DNA of 46,809 nt. Origin: Chromobacterium aquaticum (GTDB lineage: Bacteria; Pseudomonadota; Gammaproteobacteria; Burkholderiales; Chromobacteriaceae). This document shows positions 18,075-26,219 of this stretch, piece after piece. A program made the translations under genes and the position numbers. How positions within the stretch are numbered: the stretch's first letter is position 1; the number at the start of each line of letters is the position of its first letter. The stretch is from positions 1-46,809 of the forward strand of contig NZ_JAJOHW010000024.1 of assembly GCF_021129195.1 (NCBI RefSeq), in the 5' to 3' direction. The notes under the pieces were generated by a model, which had not been told where the DNA came from, made no database searches, and saw only the letters and a list, made by a program, of their open reading frames with translations.

Positions 18075-19175
18075 TCAGGCGGCGAGGGGCAGTCTGCCGT
18101 TGCTTAAGTAATGCTTGATGTCGATTAGCTCCATTCCGTCGAAGAAGTCGCTGGCAATCGCCCGTCCTTGCGAAAAATAGCAAGTATCGTTCAATACCGA
18201 AGAGAAGTAGATCAATGACTTCATTACGTTGGATTCATATCCGGCATGCAGACCCAAGCTATACCAAGGCAGCATCACATAGGGAATGTCTTGAGAAAGA
18301 TAGCGCTCTTGCATTGAGACCGGGCAAAGCTTGAGCGTGTTGTGAGCCGGGGATTGGGTGAAAAAATCGTAATAGGATGTATAGCTGTAAGCATAAAACC
18401 GATTCATCAGCTCCAGGTAACTGGGCATCCTGAAGCCATAAATCTCACCTATTTTCATCCGGTCAGCGTCCAGGGTAGCAATGATATTGGCGATGTCGCG
18501 GCTGATGCCCTCCTTGTAAAAATAGAAATCAGCTCCGCCTTTGCCTATCCGGCCGGCATTGGTCACCATCAGGGTAGGGTGGCTGATGGCACTCGTGATA
18601 TTGAGCCCCATTTCCAGTATGTTGGTGCTGGCTTGCAATTGCGAAGGAAAGTGTCCAGCTATCTTATTTTTAATGTATGAAGTATTGCATGCGGGCATGG
18701 CGGCGATATCAATTTTTTGCTTGATATCGATAATGTTGACCTCGCCGCCCTCTTGGGCGCGGCAGGCGTAAGGCAGTGAGGCGATGTCGGCAAGGTGGAT
18801 GTCGCGCTCCTTGCCGGCTTTGACCAGCTCTTGATGAAAATAAAGTGAGCTGAAGTTACCGGCCAAGGTAATGACGATCTGTCCTTTTTTCAGGAAAGGC
18901 AGCATTTTCCTGAATTGAGGCAGGTGAGCATGGGTGGGGAGCGATAAGTAGATCACCTCGGCGCCCAGTAAAGCCAGCTCGATATCGGTGGTCAGTAGTT
19001 CTAACCTGGCACTGGCTTTTAACTTGCCTTGTAGAGTGATGGTGTTATTGCGGATAGTGTGCAGATGCCCAGGATGGCTTTCATCCGCATGGAGTGTAAC
19101 GGTATTGCCGAGCAAGGTCAGTTGGGCTGCAAGCGCTTGTCCACCGTGGCCACAACCAAGAATAGTTATGTTCAT
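18075..19175 (-). CDS. Octopine/nopaline (opine) dehydrogenase family protein
   Basis: A 366-aa NAD(P)-dependent oxidoreductase of the opine dehydrogenase family, which reductively condenses the amino group of an amino acid with a 2-oxo acid. The Rossmann motif GCGHGG is at residues 7-12. The C-terminal helical domain has SHPTLMVTNAG, where His199 fits the family's catalytic histidine. An excellent AAAGGAGAG ribosome-binding site lies 6 bp before the ATG. It is the first gene of a two-gene operon with a DMT exporter. The substrates cannot be told from sequence. Codon use and AT content differ from the core genes, suggesting transfer. A ketopantoate-reductase-like role is a less likely alternative. 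Confidence 0.85.
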   Translation of the reverse strand: MNITILGCGHGGQALAAQLTLLGNTVTLHADESHPGHLHTIRNNTITLQGKLKASARLELLTTDIELALLGAEVIYLSLPTHAHLPQFRKMLPFLKKGQIVITLAGNFSSLYFHQELVKAGKERDIHLADIASLPYACRAQEGGEVNIIDIKQKIDIAAMPACNTSYIKNKIAGHFPSQLQASTNILEMGLNITSAISHPTLMVTNAGRIGKGGADFYFYKEGISRDIANIIATLDADRMKIGEIYGFRMPSYLELMNRFYAYSYTSYYDFFTQSPAHNTLKLCPVSMQERYLSQDIPYVMLPWYSLGLHAGYESNVMKSLIYFSSVLNDTCYFSQGRAIASDFFDGMELIDIKHYLSNGRLPLAA

Positions 19176-19669
19176 GTTGACTCTCCTTTAGCTGATCAAT
19201 TACTAACCATGGAAGTAAATGCCTGTCGGCAGCTGATGTTTGACTTGCTTAAACCAACTTGCAGCAGGCTGTTTTATTGAAAACCCTACACCTGCTAAAG
19301 GGTCAATTATTGTTTTGTAAATATGTGGTAAATATTTTTGATTGTTTATTAAATTCTAGATTGGGTCTCGGCTTTTATGTGTTGACTGTTTTTAATGTGA
19401 ATATATTTATTATGTTGAAATTGGCTTGCACCCTTGGTGAGTCTTTGAACGGTCCGGATAAGCCTGTTCCAGTGTGCTGTGAGTGCTCTGTCGGCTTGCA
19501 TGTTGGCGAAGGCTGGCTGAGGTGGGGTGCGGGCTGTTGCCGCTATGGGGGTCTGTATGGACTGGCTTGGCCGCAGCGGCAATGAATGAGTGGGGGGGGG
19601 CTTGCCGGCGCGGTGATGGCGCCTGGATGGGGAGAATGCTGGTGTGAAGGGTGGTTGGGCTGGCGGCGT
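19176..19669. other. Intergenic region upstream of the opine operon
   Basis: The first 250 bp (to about 19430) are strongly AT-rich and should hold the minus-strand promoter of the opine operon; TTGACC read on the minus strand near 19301-19306 is a possible -35, with no good -10. The rest is GC-rich, with a dyad TTGCCGCT (19537-19544)/AGCGGCAA (19575-19582) and a run of nine G at 19592-19600. No coding sequence is supported. Confidence 0.5.
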
Positions 19670-19993
19670 TCAGGATGCGAAGTAGCGCCGCCAATAGGCT
19701 TCCCGGCATGCACTGTTGAAGCTGACTTGAGTGGGATGGATGGGAGCGCCAGGAGCTTGGCGCGTCACTTCGTAGCGGATCCAACATTCGGTGCAGGCGG
19801 CCTCGCTCGGGAAATCGTCCTGTTCCGTCATTCGCGTGACGATGGCTCCATCGTCAAAAACATAGGCCTGCTGTTCCGAGACAACCGTGTGACCCTGGTC
19901 GGTCCAACTGTTCCGGCTGGAGCTTTGCAGTCGAGCGCGGCGTGGAGAAGGCGATCCCTGGATGGCGTTGACGTAGTTGACCAGATGGCTCAT
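19670..19993 (-). CDS. Hypothetical protein, 107 aa
   Basis: I do not recognise this protein. From the Met at 19993 it reads MSHLVNYVNAIQGSPSP and continues with TDQGHTVVSEQQAYVFDDGAIVTR and a Cys-x-x-Cys (ACTECW). It is soluble and has a plausible mix of residues for a real protein. The frame is open 26 codons further upstream (to 20071), but that part overlaps the terminator of tRNA-Ser and looks non-coding. It lies between the accessory opine operon and tRNA-Ser. Confidence 0.55.
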   Translation of the reverse strand: MSHLVNYVNAIQGSPSPRRARLQSSSRNSWTDQGHTVVSEQQAYVFDDGAIVTRMTEQDDFPSEAACTECWIRYEVTRQAPGAPIHPTQVSFNSACREAYWRRYFAS

Positions 19994-20064
19994 GTGGGCG
20001 CGGCTTGGGTTAGGTGTGGAAGGTAATGGTAGGCGCAAAAGGGGAAGGGGTGAAGCGTAAGGAC

Positions 20065-20095
20065 AAAACAAAAAAGCCCTGATTGCTCAGGGCTT
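20065..20095 (-). terminator. Intrinsic terminator of tRNA-Ser
   Basis: A 9-bp stem AAGCCCTGA (20074-20082)/TCAGGGCTT (20087-20095) with a TTGC loop, followed on the minus strand by six T. It lies 14 bp after the tRNA 3' end. Confidence 0.88.
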
Positions 20096-20108
20096 CAATG
20101 TCTGGTTC

Positions 20109-20198
<90 letters not shown>

Positions 20199-20263
20199 GA
20201 CTCAGAGTGGGGCATTCTATTGGGAGCGGGTTTGCCTGTCAATAGCCTTGTCGCAGCTAGCCA

Positions 20264-20290
20264 TAAAAAACGCCGCCCGGAGGGCGGCGC
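20264..20290 (-). terminator. Intrinsic terminator of the GltP-like symporter gene
   Basis: An 8-bp stem CGCCGCCC (20271-20278)/GGGCGGCG (20282-20289) with a GGA loop and, on the minus strand, six T. It starts about 20 bp past the stop. Confidence 0.88.
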
Positions 20291-20311
20291 ATGGAACGGA
20301 ACAGGCTTTGC

Positions 20312-21544
20312 TCAGTGCTTTTTCAGCTCGCCTTCCCACTTGGCCACCACCGCGGTGGCGATGGAGTTGCCCACTACATTGGTGGCGGAGCGGCCCATGT
20401 CCAGGAAGTGGTCGATGCCCAGCAACAGCAGCAGGCCGGCTTCCGGAATGTTGAACTGGGCCAGGGTGGCTGCGATCACCACCAGCGAGGCGCGCGGCAC
20501 GCCGGCCATGCCCTTGGAGGTGAGCATCAGGATCAGCAGCATGGAGATTTCCTGGGCCAGCGTCAGATCGATGCCGTAAGCCTGGGCGATGAAGATGACC
20601 GCGAAGGTGCAGTACATCATCGAGCCGTCCAGGTTGAAGGAGTAGCCCATAGGCAGCACGAAGCTGGCGATTTTGTTGGAGCAGCCGAAGCGCTCCAGCT
20701 GTTCCAGGGTCTTGGGGTAGGCGGCTTCGGAGCTGGCGGTGGTGAAGGACAGCAGCAGCGGTTCGCGCATCATGCCCATCAGCTTGAGTACGCGCGTGCC
20801 GATGAACAGGCCGCCAGCCAGGATCAGCAGGCCCCACAGGATGCCAATGGACAGGTAGAACTCGGCCATGAACTTGCCGTAGGTGGCGAGGATGCTCAGG
20901 CCTTCCTTGGCCACGGTGGCGGCGATGGCGCCGAATACCGCCAGTGGCGCGAACAGCATCACGTAGCTGGTCACTTTCAGCATCACGTGGGCCACCACGT
21001 CTATGGTGTCGATCAGCAGCTTGGCGCGGTCGCCCAAAGCAGCCATCGCGCAGCCGAAGAACACCGAGAACACCACGATCTGCAGAATCTCGTTGGTGGC
21101 CATCGCTTCAAACACGCTCTTGGGGATGGCGTGGGTGACGAAGTCCTTCACCGACAGCGCGCCGGCCTGGATGCCGCTGGTGGCGTGGCTGTCCGGCAGC
21201 GGCAGATTGAGCGCCATGCCCGGCTTGAGCAGGTTGACCATGATCAGGCCCAAGGTCAGCGACATCAAGGATGCGCTGATGAACCACAACATGGTTTTGC
21301 CGCCGATGCGACCCACGGTCTTGGCGTCGCCCATCTTGGCGATACCCACGATCAGGGTGGAGACCACCAAGGGCGCGATGATCATCTTGATCAGGCGCAG
21401 GAAGATGTCGGTCAGGATGGAGATGTTGCTGGCGAAGGCCTTGATGTCGGCTTCGCTGGCGGCGTTCTCGCGGTAGAGGTAGCCGGTGATGATGCCCAGC
21501 ACCAGGCCGATCAGGATCAGCCCTGTGAGTTTTTTCGACTGCAT
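20312..21544 (-). CDS. Dicarboxylate/amino-acid:cation symporter (GltP/DctA type)
   Basis: A 410-aa inner-membrane secondary transporter of the DAACS family taking up glutamate, aspartate or C4-dicarboxylates with H+ or Na+. Visible hallmarks are the Ser-rich reentrant loop FTTASSEAAYPKTLE (HP1), the substrate/cation motif NLDGSMMY in TM7, SKGMAGVPRAS (HP2), and DMGRSATNVVGNSIA in TM8. The start at 21544 has AGGAAC upstream; the longer frame to 21655 was rejected. Whether it prefers amino acids or succinate is not resolved. It forms a monocistronic unit. Confidence 0.92.
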   Translation of the reverse strand: MQSKKLTGLILIGLVLGIITGYLYRENAASEADIKAFASNISILTDIFLRLIKMIIAPLVVSTLIVGIAKMGDAKTVGRIGGKTMLWFISASLMSLTLGLIMVNLLKPGMALNLPLPDSHATSGIQAGALSVKDFVTHAIPKSVFEAMATNEILQIVVFSVFFGCAMAALGDRAKLLIDTIDVVAHVMLKVTSYVMLFAPLAVFGAIAATVAKEGLSILATYGKFMAEFYLSIGILWGLLILAGGLFIGTRVLKLMGMMREPLLLSFTTASSEAAYPKTLEQLERFGCSNKIASFVLPMGYSFNLDGSMMYCTFAVIFIAQAYGIDLTLAQEISMLLILMLTSKGMAGVPRASLVVIAATLAQFNIPEAGLLLLLGIDHFLDMGRSATNVVGNSIATAVVAKWEGELKKH

Positions 21545-21897
21545 TGAGAAGTTCCTACCTTTATTTAAGCGCGTTTTGATAACAACAAGACATGTTCGGA
21601 ATGAAACAATGCCGGGGCCGGCCCGGGGGTGGAGGGCAGCCGCTTTGTGTGTCAAGCTTGCCGATGTAGTGATTAGCCTACATTCTTGTTTATTGATTTT
21701 ATTGGCGTTACTGCCAGTTGTAGGACAGTTGTTGACCTATTTAGGGGTGGGATTATAGTGAATTAGCGAACGCTTGTCTTTGTCGTATTTCGAGTATTGA
21801 AATTCGTAGACGAGTGTGTATCGCGACGGGTGATGCCAATGCGCTTGCCGTCGGAATGCGAACCGCCGGCAGGGAGCCGGCGGCGATGGAGTGGTGC
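21545..21897. other. Intergenic region with a GC hairpin 3' of barstar
   Basis: It contains the leader and promoter region of the symporter gene (AT-rich at 21670-21760) and a plus-strand promoter (listed separately). A perfect 8-bp stem CCGCCGGC (21863-21870)/GCCGGCGG (21876-21883) lies just past the barstar stop and is a terminator-like end for that operon, without a T-tract. No gene was seen. Confidence 0.5.
21732..21759 (+). promoter_or_regulatory. Sigma-70-like promoter pointing into the barstar/barnase genes
   Basis: TTGACC (21732-21737) and TATAGT (21754-21759) with a 16-bp spacer. No plus-strand gene follows. A transcript would run antisense to barstar and barnase unless stopped by the hairpin at 21863-21883. 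Confidence 0.4.
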
Positions 21898-22176
21898 TTA
21901 GTGGTGGATGTCCAGCGTGACGTCGCCGCGCTCCTCGGCCACGGTCTCCAGTATCTCCAGGATGGTGGCGTAGAGGTCCGCGCCCAGCGCCTTGCGCGCT
22001 TCCTCGGTTTCGCGCCAGACGATCTCGTAAGCGCCTTGCACGTCATTGGCCAGGCAGTCGTACAGCGCGTCCAGATTGCGGCCGAAGTGGGCCGGCAGCC
22101 TGAGCTGGCGGATCAGCTCATCGAACAATTGATCCAGGCTCTTGATGTGGTGCAATTCGCAAACTCTCACTGACAT
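21898..22176 (-). CDS. Barstar-family ribonuclease inhibitor
   Basis: Cytoplasmic inhibitor that plugs the active site of a barnase-type RNase. The 92-aa protein matches barstar in length and pattern, with the key loop LPAHFGRNLDALYDCL (residues about 27-42). Asp36 and Asp40 correspond to barstar Asp35 and Asp39, the residues that enter the barnase active site, and the C-terminus GDVTLDI matches the last strand. Its ATG lies inside the end of the RNase gene (10-bp overlap) behind a GAGG ribosome-binding site, so enzyme and inhibitor are translationally coupled. Confidence 0.92.
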   Translation of the reverse strand: MSVRVCELHHIKSLDQLFDELIRQLRLPAHFGRNLDALYDCLANDVQGAYEIVWRETEEARKALGADLYATILEILETVAEERGDVTLDIHH

Positions 22177-22619
22177 GACGGCACCTCGATGAAGCGGTTG
22201 TAATGGTCCACGCTGACGAAGCGCTGGCCGCCGCGGGCGTAAACGATGCGGTAGGCGCCGCGCTTGCCTCCTTTATAGTTCAGGTCGGCTTCCTGCCATT
22301 GGCCTTTGGGCAGGCGTTTCTCGTAATTGCCGAAGCGGTCGCCGCCTATCGATTTTCCATTGAGGCCCGGCACGCTCCACAGACTGCGGCCGGGTTGCCA
22401 GCCGGCGTTCTTGGCCTGACGCTTGGTGATGAACTGCGGCGGCAGCTGGCCGGTCTTGCCAAGCTGGCTCAAGACGGTGCTCAGTTCGTTCTGATTCAGC
22501 CGATTGCCGGCCTGCTGATTGACCTGGGCGGCCACCAGCGAGCATTGCGGCAGCGCCCAGGCGGCGGGCGCGGTGAGCAGACAGGCCAGCGCCAACAGGC
22601 GCGAGAGACGTGGAAGCAT
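22167..22619 (-). CDS. Secreted barnase-like guanyl-preferring ribonuclease
   Basis: Extracellular or periplasmic endoribonuclease of the N1/T1/barnase family. Signal peptide residues 1-22 (MLPRLSRLLALACLLTAPAAWA) are followed by a mature region of about 128 aa. Barnase landmarks are conserved: ITK66 (barnase Lys27), GKSIGGDRFGN, Glu110 in QEADLNY (general base Glu73), Arg120 and Arg124 (Arg83, Arg87) and His139 in VDHY (general acid His102). Cys26 and Cys149 could form a disulfide. The gene is 6 bp after murI, so murI, RNase and inhibitor probably form one transcript. Confidence 0.93.
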   Translation of the reverse strand: MLPRLSRLLALACLLTAPAAWALPQCSLVAAQVNQQAGNRLNQNELSTVLSQLGKTGQLPPQFITKRQAKNAGWQPGRSLWSVPGLNGKSIGGDRFGNYEKRLPKGQWQEADLNYKGGKRGAYRIVYARGGQRFVSVDHYNRFIEVPSCQ

Positions 22620-22625
22620 AGAGTT

Positions 22626-23399
22626 TTACTCCAGGGGCAGGGATTCAACCGGGTAATCAACGCCGATCAGCAAGGGCAGGATGCGGCGCATGCCGCTGGC
22701 GTCGGCGTCCGTGGTGATGAAGCGATAGGCCGGCGTGGCGGCGGGGGGCGTGCCCGGCAGCAGCGATACCACGCGCCGGGCGATGGCTTCGGCTGGGTCG
22801 TACAGCGCGATGCCGTCGCCGGTCAGCTCGCGGATCAGCGGTTCCAGGAAGGGATAATGGGTACAGCCCAGCGCGATGTGGTCGATGTTCTCTTCCAGCA
22901 GTGGCCGCACGACCGCGGCCACCCGTTCGCGGGTGCGCGGGCTGTCCAGCTCTCCTGCTTCCACTTGTTCCACCCAGCCTTCACCAACGCGGCGCAGCAC
23001 TTCAACATGGCCGGCGTGAGTATCCAGCAGCTTGCGCACCCGCTCGCTTTGCAGCGTGGCCTGGGTGGCCAGCACCGCGATGCGGCCGGTGCGGCTCATG
23101 GCCGCCGCCGGCTTGATCGCCGGTTCTATGCCCACCACGGGAATGCTGAGTTCGCGGCGCATGGCGGCGATGCCGGCGGTGGTGGCGGTGTTGCAGGCCA
23201 CCACCAGCAAGGTGGCGCCCTGTTCTTGCAGGTAGCGGCCCATTCTGACGCTGCGCGCGGCGATGTCGCTGTGGCTGCGTTGGCCGTAGGGGCAGTAGGC
23301 CTGATCGGCCAGATAGGTGATGTCCCAGCCGGGCAGCGCGGCGCGCACGGCCTTCCATACCGAAAGGCCGCCGAGGCCGGAGTCGAACATCGCGATCAT
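22626..23399 (-). CDS. murI: Glutamate racemase
   Basis: Interconverts L- and D-glutamate to supply D-Glu for peptidoglycan. The 257-aa protein opens with MFDSGLGGLSVWK. The two catalytic cysteines are Cys69 in VACNTATTAG and Cys179 in LGCTHYPFLEP. It lies 10 bp downstream of mrp on the same strand and 6 bp upstream of the RNase gene. Confidence 0.96.
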   Translation of the reverse strand: MIAMFDSGLGGLSVWKAVRAALPGWDITYLADQAYCPYGQRSHSDIAARSVRMGRYLQEQGATLLVVACNTATTAGIAAMRRELSIPVVGIEPAIKPAAAMSRTGRIAVLATQATLQSERVRKLLDTHAGHVEVLRRVGEGWVEQVEAGELDSPRTRERVAAVVRPLLEENIDHIALGCTHYPFLEPLIRELTGDGIALYDPAEAIARRVVSLLPGTPPAATPAYRFITTDADASGMRRILPLLIGVDYPVESLPLE

Positions 23400-23409
23400 G
23401 ATGCGTGGG

Positions 23410-24501
23410 TCAGTTGTTCTGGATGACGATCTTGGGGAATTTGCCGGAGAAGTCCTGGGCCTTTTCGCCCACCTTCACCGCCACTTTACGGGCGATGGCC
23501 TTGTACAGGTCCGCCACTTGGCCGTCGGGGTCGGCCGCCACCGTGGGCGTGCCGCTGTCCGCCGCCAAGCGGATGCCCATGTCCAGCGGCAGCGAGCCCA
23601 GCACTTCGACGCCGAAGTCCGCCGCCATCCGCGCCGCGCCGCCTTCCCCGAAGATGTGTTCGGCGTGGCCGCAGTTGGAGCAGATGTGGATGGCCATGTT
23701 TTCCACCATGCCCAGGATGGGAATGCCCACTTTCTGGAACATGGTGACGCCCTTGCGCGCGTCCAGCAGCGCGATGTCCTGCGGCGTGGTGACGATGACA
23801 GCGCCGGTGACCGGCACTTTTTGCGACAGCGTCAGCTGGATATCGCCGGTGCCCGGCGGCATGTCGATCACCAGGTAATCCAGATTATCCCAGCGGGTGT
23901 CGTTGAGCAGCTGTTGCAGCGCCTGGCTGACCATGGGGCCGCGCCAGACCATGGCCTGGTCCGCGTCCACCAGATAACCGATGGACATGGTCTGCACGCC
24001 GTGGCTTTCCAGCGGCTTCAGGCTTTTGCCGTCCGGGGTTTCCGGGCGCTGACCCTGCAAGCCCATCATCAGCGGCTGCGATGGGCCATAGATGTCGGCG
24101 TCCAAAATGCCGACGCGCGCGCCTTCCGCGGACAGCGCCAGCGCCAGGTTGGCCGCGGTGGTGGATTTGCCGACGCCGCCCTTGCCGGAGGCAACGGCGA
24201 TCACGTTCTTGACGCCGGAAAGCAGCGGCACGCCGCGTTGGGCGGAGTGGCTGGTGATCAGGCTGCCCACGCGCACGCTAAGCTTGCGTTGCTCGGCCAG
24301 CGGCGCCAGCGCGGCCTCGAAGCGCTGGCGGACGGATTCGTGCTGGCTGTTGGCCGGATAGGCCAACACCACGTCCAGCGACAGTTCTGCATCGCTGATC
24401 TTGATGTTTTTCACCGCCTTGGCGGCGACGAAGGGTTTGCCGGTGTTGTCGTCGATCAGGCTGGACACGGCTTCCAGCACTTGCGCATCGCTGAGTGACA
24501 T
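23410..24501 (-). CDS. mrp: Iron-sulfur cluster carrier protein Mrp/ApbC
   Basis: A P-loop ATPase that binds and transfers Fe-S clusters in the cytosol. An N-terminal MIP18/DUF59 domain occupies residues about 4-80. The deviant Walker A GKGGVGKST is at 106-114, with DADIYGPSQP and VIDMPPGTGD further on. The CxxC cluster motif (ICSNCGH) lies in the last third. The start at 24501 gives 363 aa, the usual size; in-frame codons up to 24687 are probably untranslated. It heads the mrp-murI-RNase-inhibitor run. Confidence 0.95.
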   Translation of the reverse strand: MSLSDAQVLEAVSSLIDDNTGKPFVAAKAVKNIKISDAELSLDVVLAYPANSQHESVRQRFEAALAPLAEQRKLSVRVGSLITSHSAQRGVPLLSGVKNVIAVASGKGGVGKSTTAANLALALSAEGARVGILDADIYGPSQPLMMGLQGQRPETPDGKSLKPLESHGVQTMSIGYLVDADQAMVWRGPMVSQALQQLLNDTRWDNLDYLVIDMPPGTGDIQLTLSQKVPVTGAVIVTTPQDIALLDARKGVTMFQKVGIPILGMVENMAIHICSNCGHAEHIFGEGGAARMAADFGVEVLGSLPLDMGIRLAADSGTPTVAADPDGQVADLYKAIARKVAVKVGEKAQDFSGKFPKIVIQNN

Positions 24502-24654
24502 ACTGTTTTCGGTTCCCGTTGAGGACTGGAAAAGGCGGGTGAGTTTGGAGAGCATGGGGAGGACATCCGTTGAATCTTTGGCTGTCCGGCAGTTTACCCC
24601 AACTTGCCCGCGCTGGCATCGGCGCGGGCGGGAAGGGCAGGCGTGGTCGGGAGG

Positions 24655-24686
24655 GAAAAACGCTCGAGACCAACAGGTTTCGAGCA
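24655..24686 (-). terminator. Bidirectional hairpin terminator
   Basis: Stem GCTCGA (24662-24667)/TCGAGC (24680-24685), extended by ACC/GGT across one mismatch on a 4-nt AACA loop, with five T on both strands. It closes the flavoenzyme gene on the minus strand. Confidence 0.85.
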
Positions 24687-24702
24687 TTTTTGCCGGTAGC
24701 GT

Positions 24703-26040
24703 TTATTTGACCACGTTGCCGGCGACGTTGAGCACATCCCAGGTGCGGGCGAACGGCGGCGCGTAGCAGAAGTCCATCATGCCCAGCTCGCGCGCGCTGA
24801 CGCCCTTGGCGATGGCCACCGCCAGCGCGTCCAGCCTATGCACCACATCGCCGTTGCGGCCTATCATCTGCGCGCCCAGCAAGCGCTGGCTGCCGGTTTC
24901 GTAGCAGAGCTTGACGTGGACTTCCGCTTGGCCCGGCACGTAGTTGGTGTGGTTCTTGTCCTTGACCAGCACGCTCTGGCAATCGAAGCCGGCGGCGCGC
25001 GCCTGCGCTTCGGACAAGCCGGTGCGCGCGGCGTCCAGCGACAACACCCGCACCGCGGCGGAGCCCAGGGTGCCCGGGTAGGCCTGGCGGCCGCCGGCCA
25101 GGTTCTCGCCCACCAGCCGGCCCAGCTTGTTGGCTCCGGTGGCCAGCGCCACATAGACTGGCTCGCCGGTCAACTGATGCGGCGCTGCGGCGCAGTCGCC
25201 GGCGGCGTAGATGTCCGGCAGGCTGGTTTCGCCATAGGCATTGACCACGATGGCGCCGTTGCCCAGCCGCTGCAGGCCGGCGTCGGCGGCGAAGGCGGTG
25301 TTGGGGCGGATGCCTATGCTCAGCACCACCAGATCGGCTGGGTATTCGCCGCGCCCGGTGAGCACGCTTTGCACCGCGCCGTCGCCGCGCAGCGCGGTGA
25401 CGGCCTCGGACAGGTGCAAGGCCACGCCGTGTTCGCGCAGCTCTTGCTCCATCAGGCTGGTGATTTCGGCGTCGAAGGCGTCCGGCATCACCCGTTCCGC
25501 CAGCTGGATCAGCCGCACGCGCTTGCCCAGGCGGACCATGGCTTCGGCCAATTCCAGGCCGATGAAGCCGGCGCCGATGATGGCGACCTCGCGTACCTCG
25601 TCGCGGGCCGCGGCCGCGCGCAGCGCCAGGCCGTCCTCCATCACCCGCAGCGTGTGCACGCCCGGCAAATCCAGGCCCGGCAGCGGCGGGCGGATTTCGC
25701 TGGCGCCGGTGGCGATCATCAGTTTGTCGTAAGCGGCGTCGAAGGCTTCGCCGTCCGCCAGCCGACGCACGCGCACCCGCTTGGCCGCGGTATCTATGCT
25801 CAGTGCCTGATGTCCGGTGTGCACGCGGATATTGCGCTTGGCGAAGTCTTCAACGCTGAGTTCGGCCATATGGCCGGGATCGTCGAACTCGCCGCCGACG
25901 AAGTAGGGCAGGCCGCAAGCGCCGAAGGAAATAACCTCCGACATCTCGTAGACGTCGATTTCGGCTTGGGGCGCGCTGCGGCGCGCCTTGGCCGCCGCGC
26001 TCATGCCGGCGGCTTCGCCGCCGATGATGACGATTTTCAT
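24703..26040 (-). CDS. CoA-disulfide reductase / NADH oxidase-like flavoenzyme
   Basis: A 445-aa FAD-dependent pyridine nucleotide-disulfide oxidoreductase of the single-cysteine class. The N-terminal FAD motif is IIGGEAAGMSAAAKAR. Cys42 in SFGACGLPY is the redox cysteine shared by CoA-disulfide reductase and NADH oxidase/peroxidase. A second Rossmann motif GAGFIGLELAE binds NAD(P)H, and YAAGDCAA is the second FAD motif. The C-terminal dimerisation domain ends CYAPPFARTWDVLNVAGN. It may reduce CoA disulfide, polysulfide or O2; sequence does not decide. The adjacent cystine transporter fits a role in thiol balance. A rhodanese domain, seen in some relatives, is absent. Confidence 0.9.
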   Translation of the reverse strand: MKIVIIGGEAAGMSAAAKARRSAPQAEIDVYEMSEVISFGACGLPYFVGGEFDDPGHMAELSVEDFAKRNIRVHTGHQALSIDTAAKRVRVRRLADGEAFDAAYDKLMIATGASEIRPPLPGLDLPGVHTLRVMEDGLALRAAAARDEVREVAIIGAGFIGLELAEAMVRLGKRVRLIQLAERVMPDAFDAEITSLMEQELREHGVALHLSEAVTALRGDGAVQSVLTGRGEYPADLVVLSIGIRPNTAFAADAGLQRLGNGAIVVNAYGETSLPDIYAAGDCAAAPHQLTGEPVYVALATGANKLGRLVGENLAGGRQAYPGTLGSAAVRVLSLDAARTGLSEAQARAAGFDCQSVLVKDKNHTNYVPGQAEVHVKLCYETGSQRLLGAQMIGRNGDVVHRLDALAVAIAKGVSARELGMMDFCYAPPFARTWDVLNVAGNVVK

Positions 26041-26136
26041 AGTGTGTTTCCGTCCGGTTTGTTGCTGTGCCGTATTGTATTGACTCGCCATGTGGCGGGT
26101 TCCGCCCGTATTGTGGGGTGGTTGGCGGCTTTAATG

Positions 26137-26197
26137 GAAAAACCGCCTAGTATGCTGGATTTACAGGCTGTAAATAGGCATTCCCAGGCGGTTTTCA
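26137..26197 (-). terminator. Long stem-loop between tcyP and the flavoenzyme gene
   Basis: A nested dyad: AAAACCGCCT (26139-26148)/AGGCGGTTTT (26186-26195) outside, ATGC/GCAT next, and ATTTACA (26159-26165)/TGTAAAT (26169-26175) at the tip. On the minus strand it lies just past the tcyP stop and runs into five T, so it works as a terminator. The layered inner stem is more elaborate than usual. Confidence 0.75.
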
Positions 26198-26219
26198 AGG
26201 CGAAGTCTCGCGCAGCTGG

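Noticed and set aside
19586-20026. Plus-strand ORF beginning near a run of nine G, possibly phase-variable
   Set aside because: The translation is Trp/Gly/Arg-rich with no protein-like pattern and lies antisense to a better candidate (19670-19993). The G-run alone is not enough.
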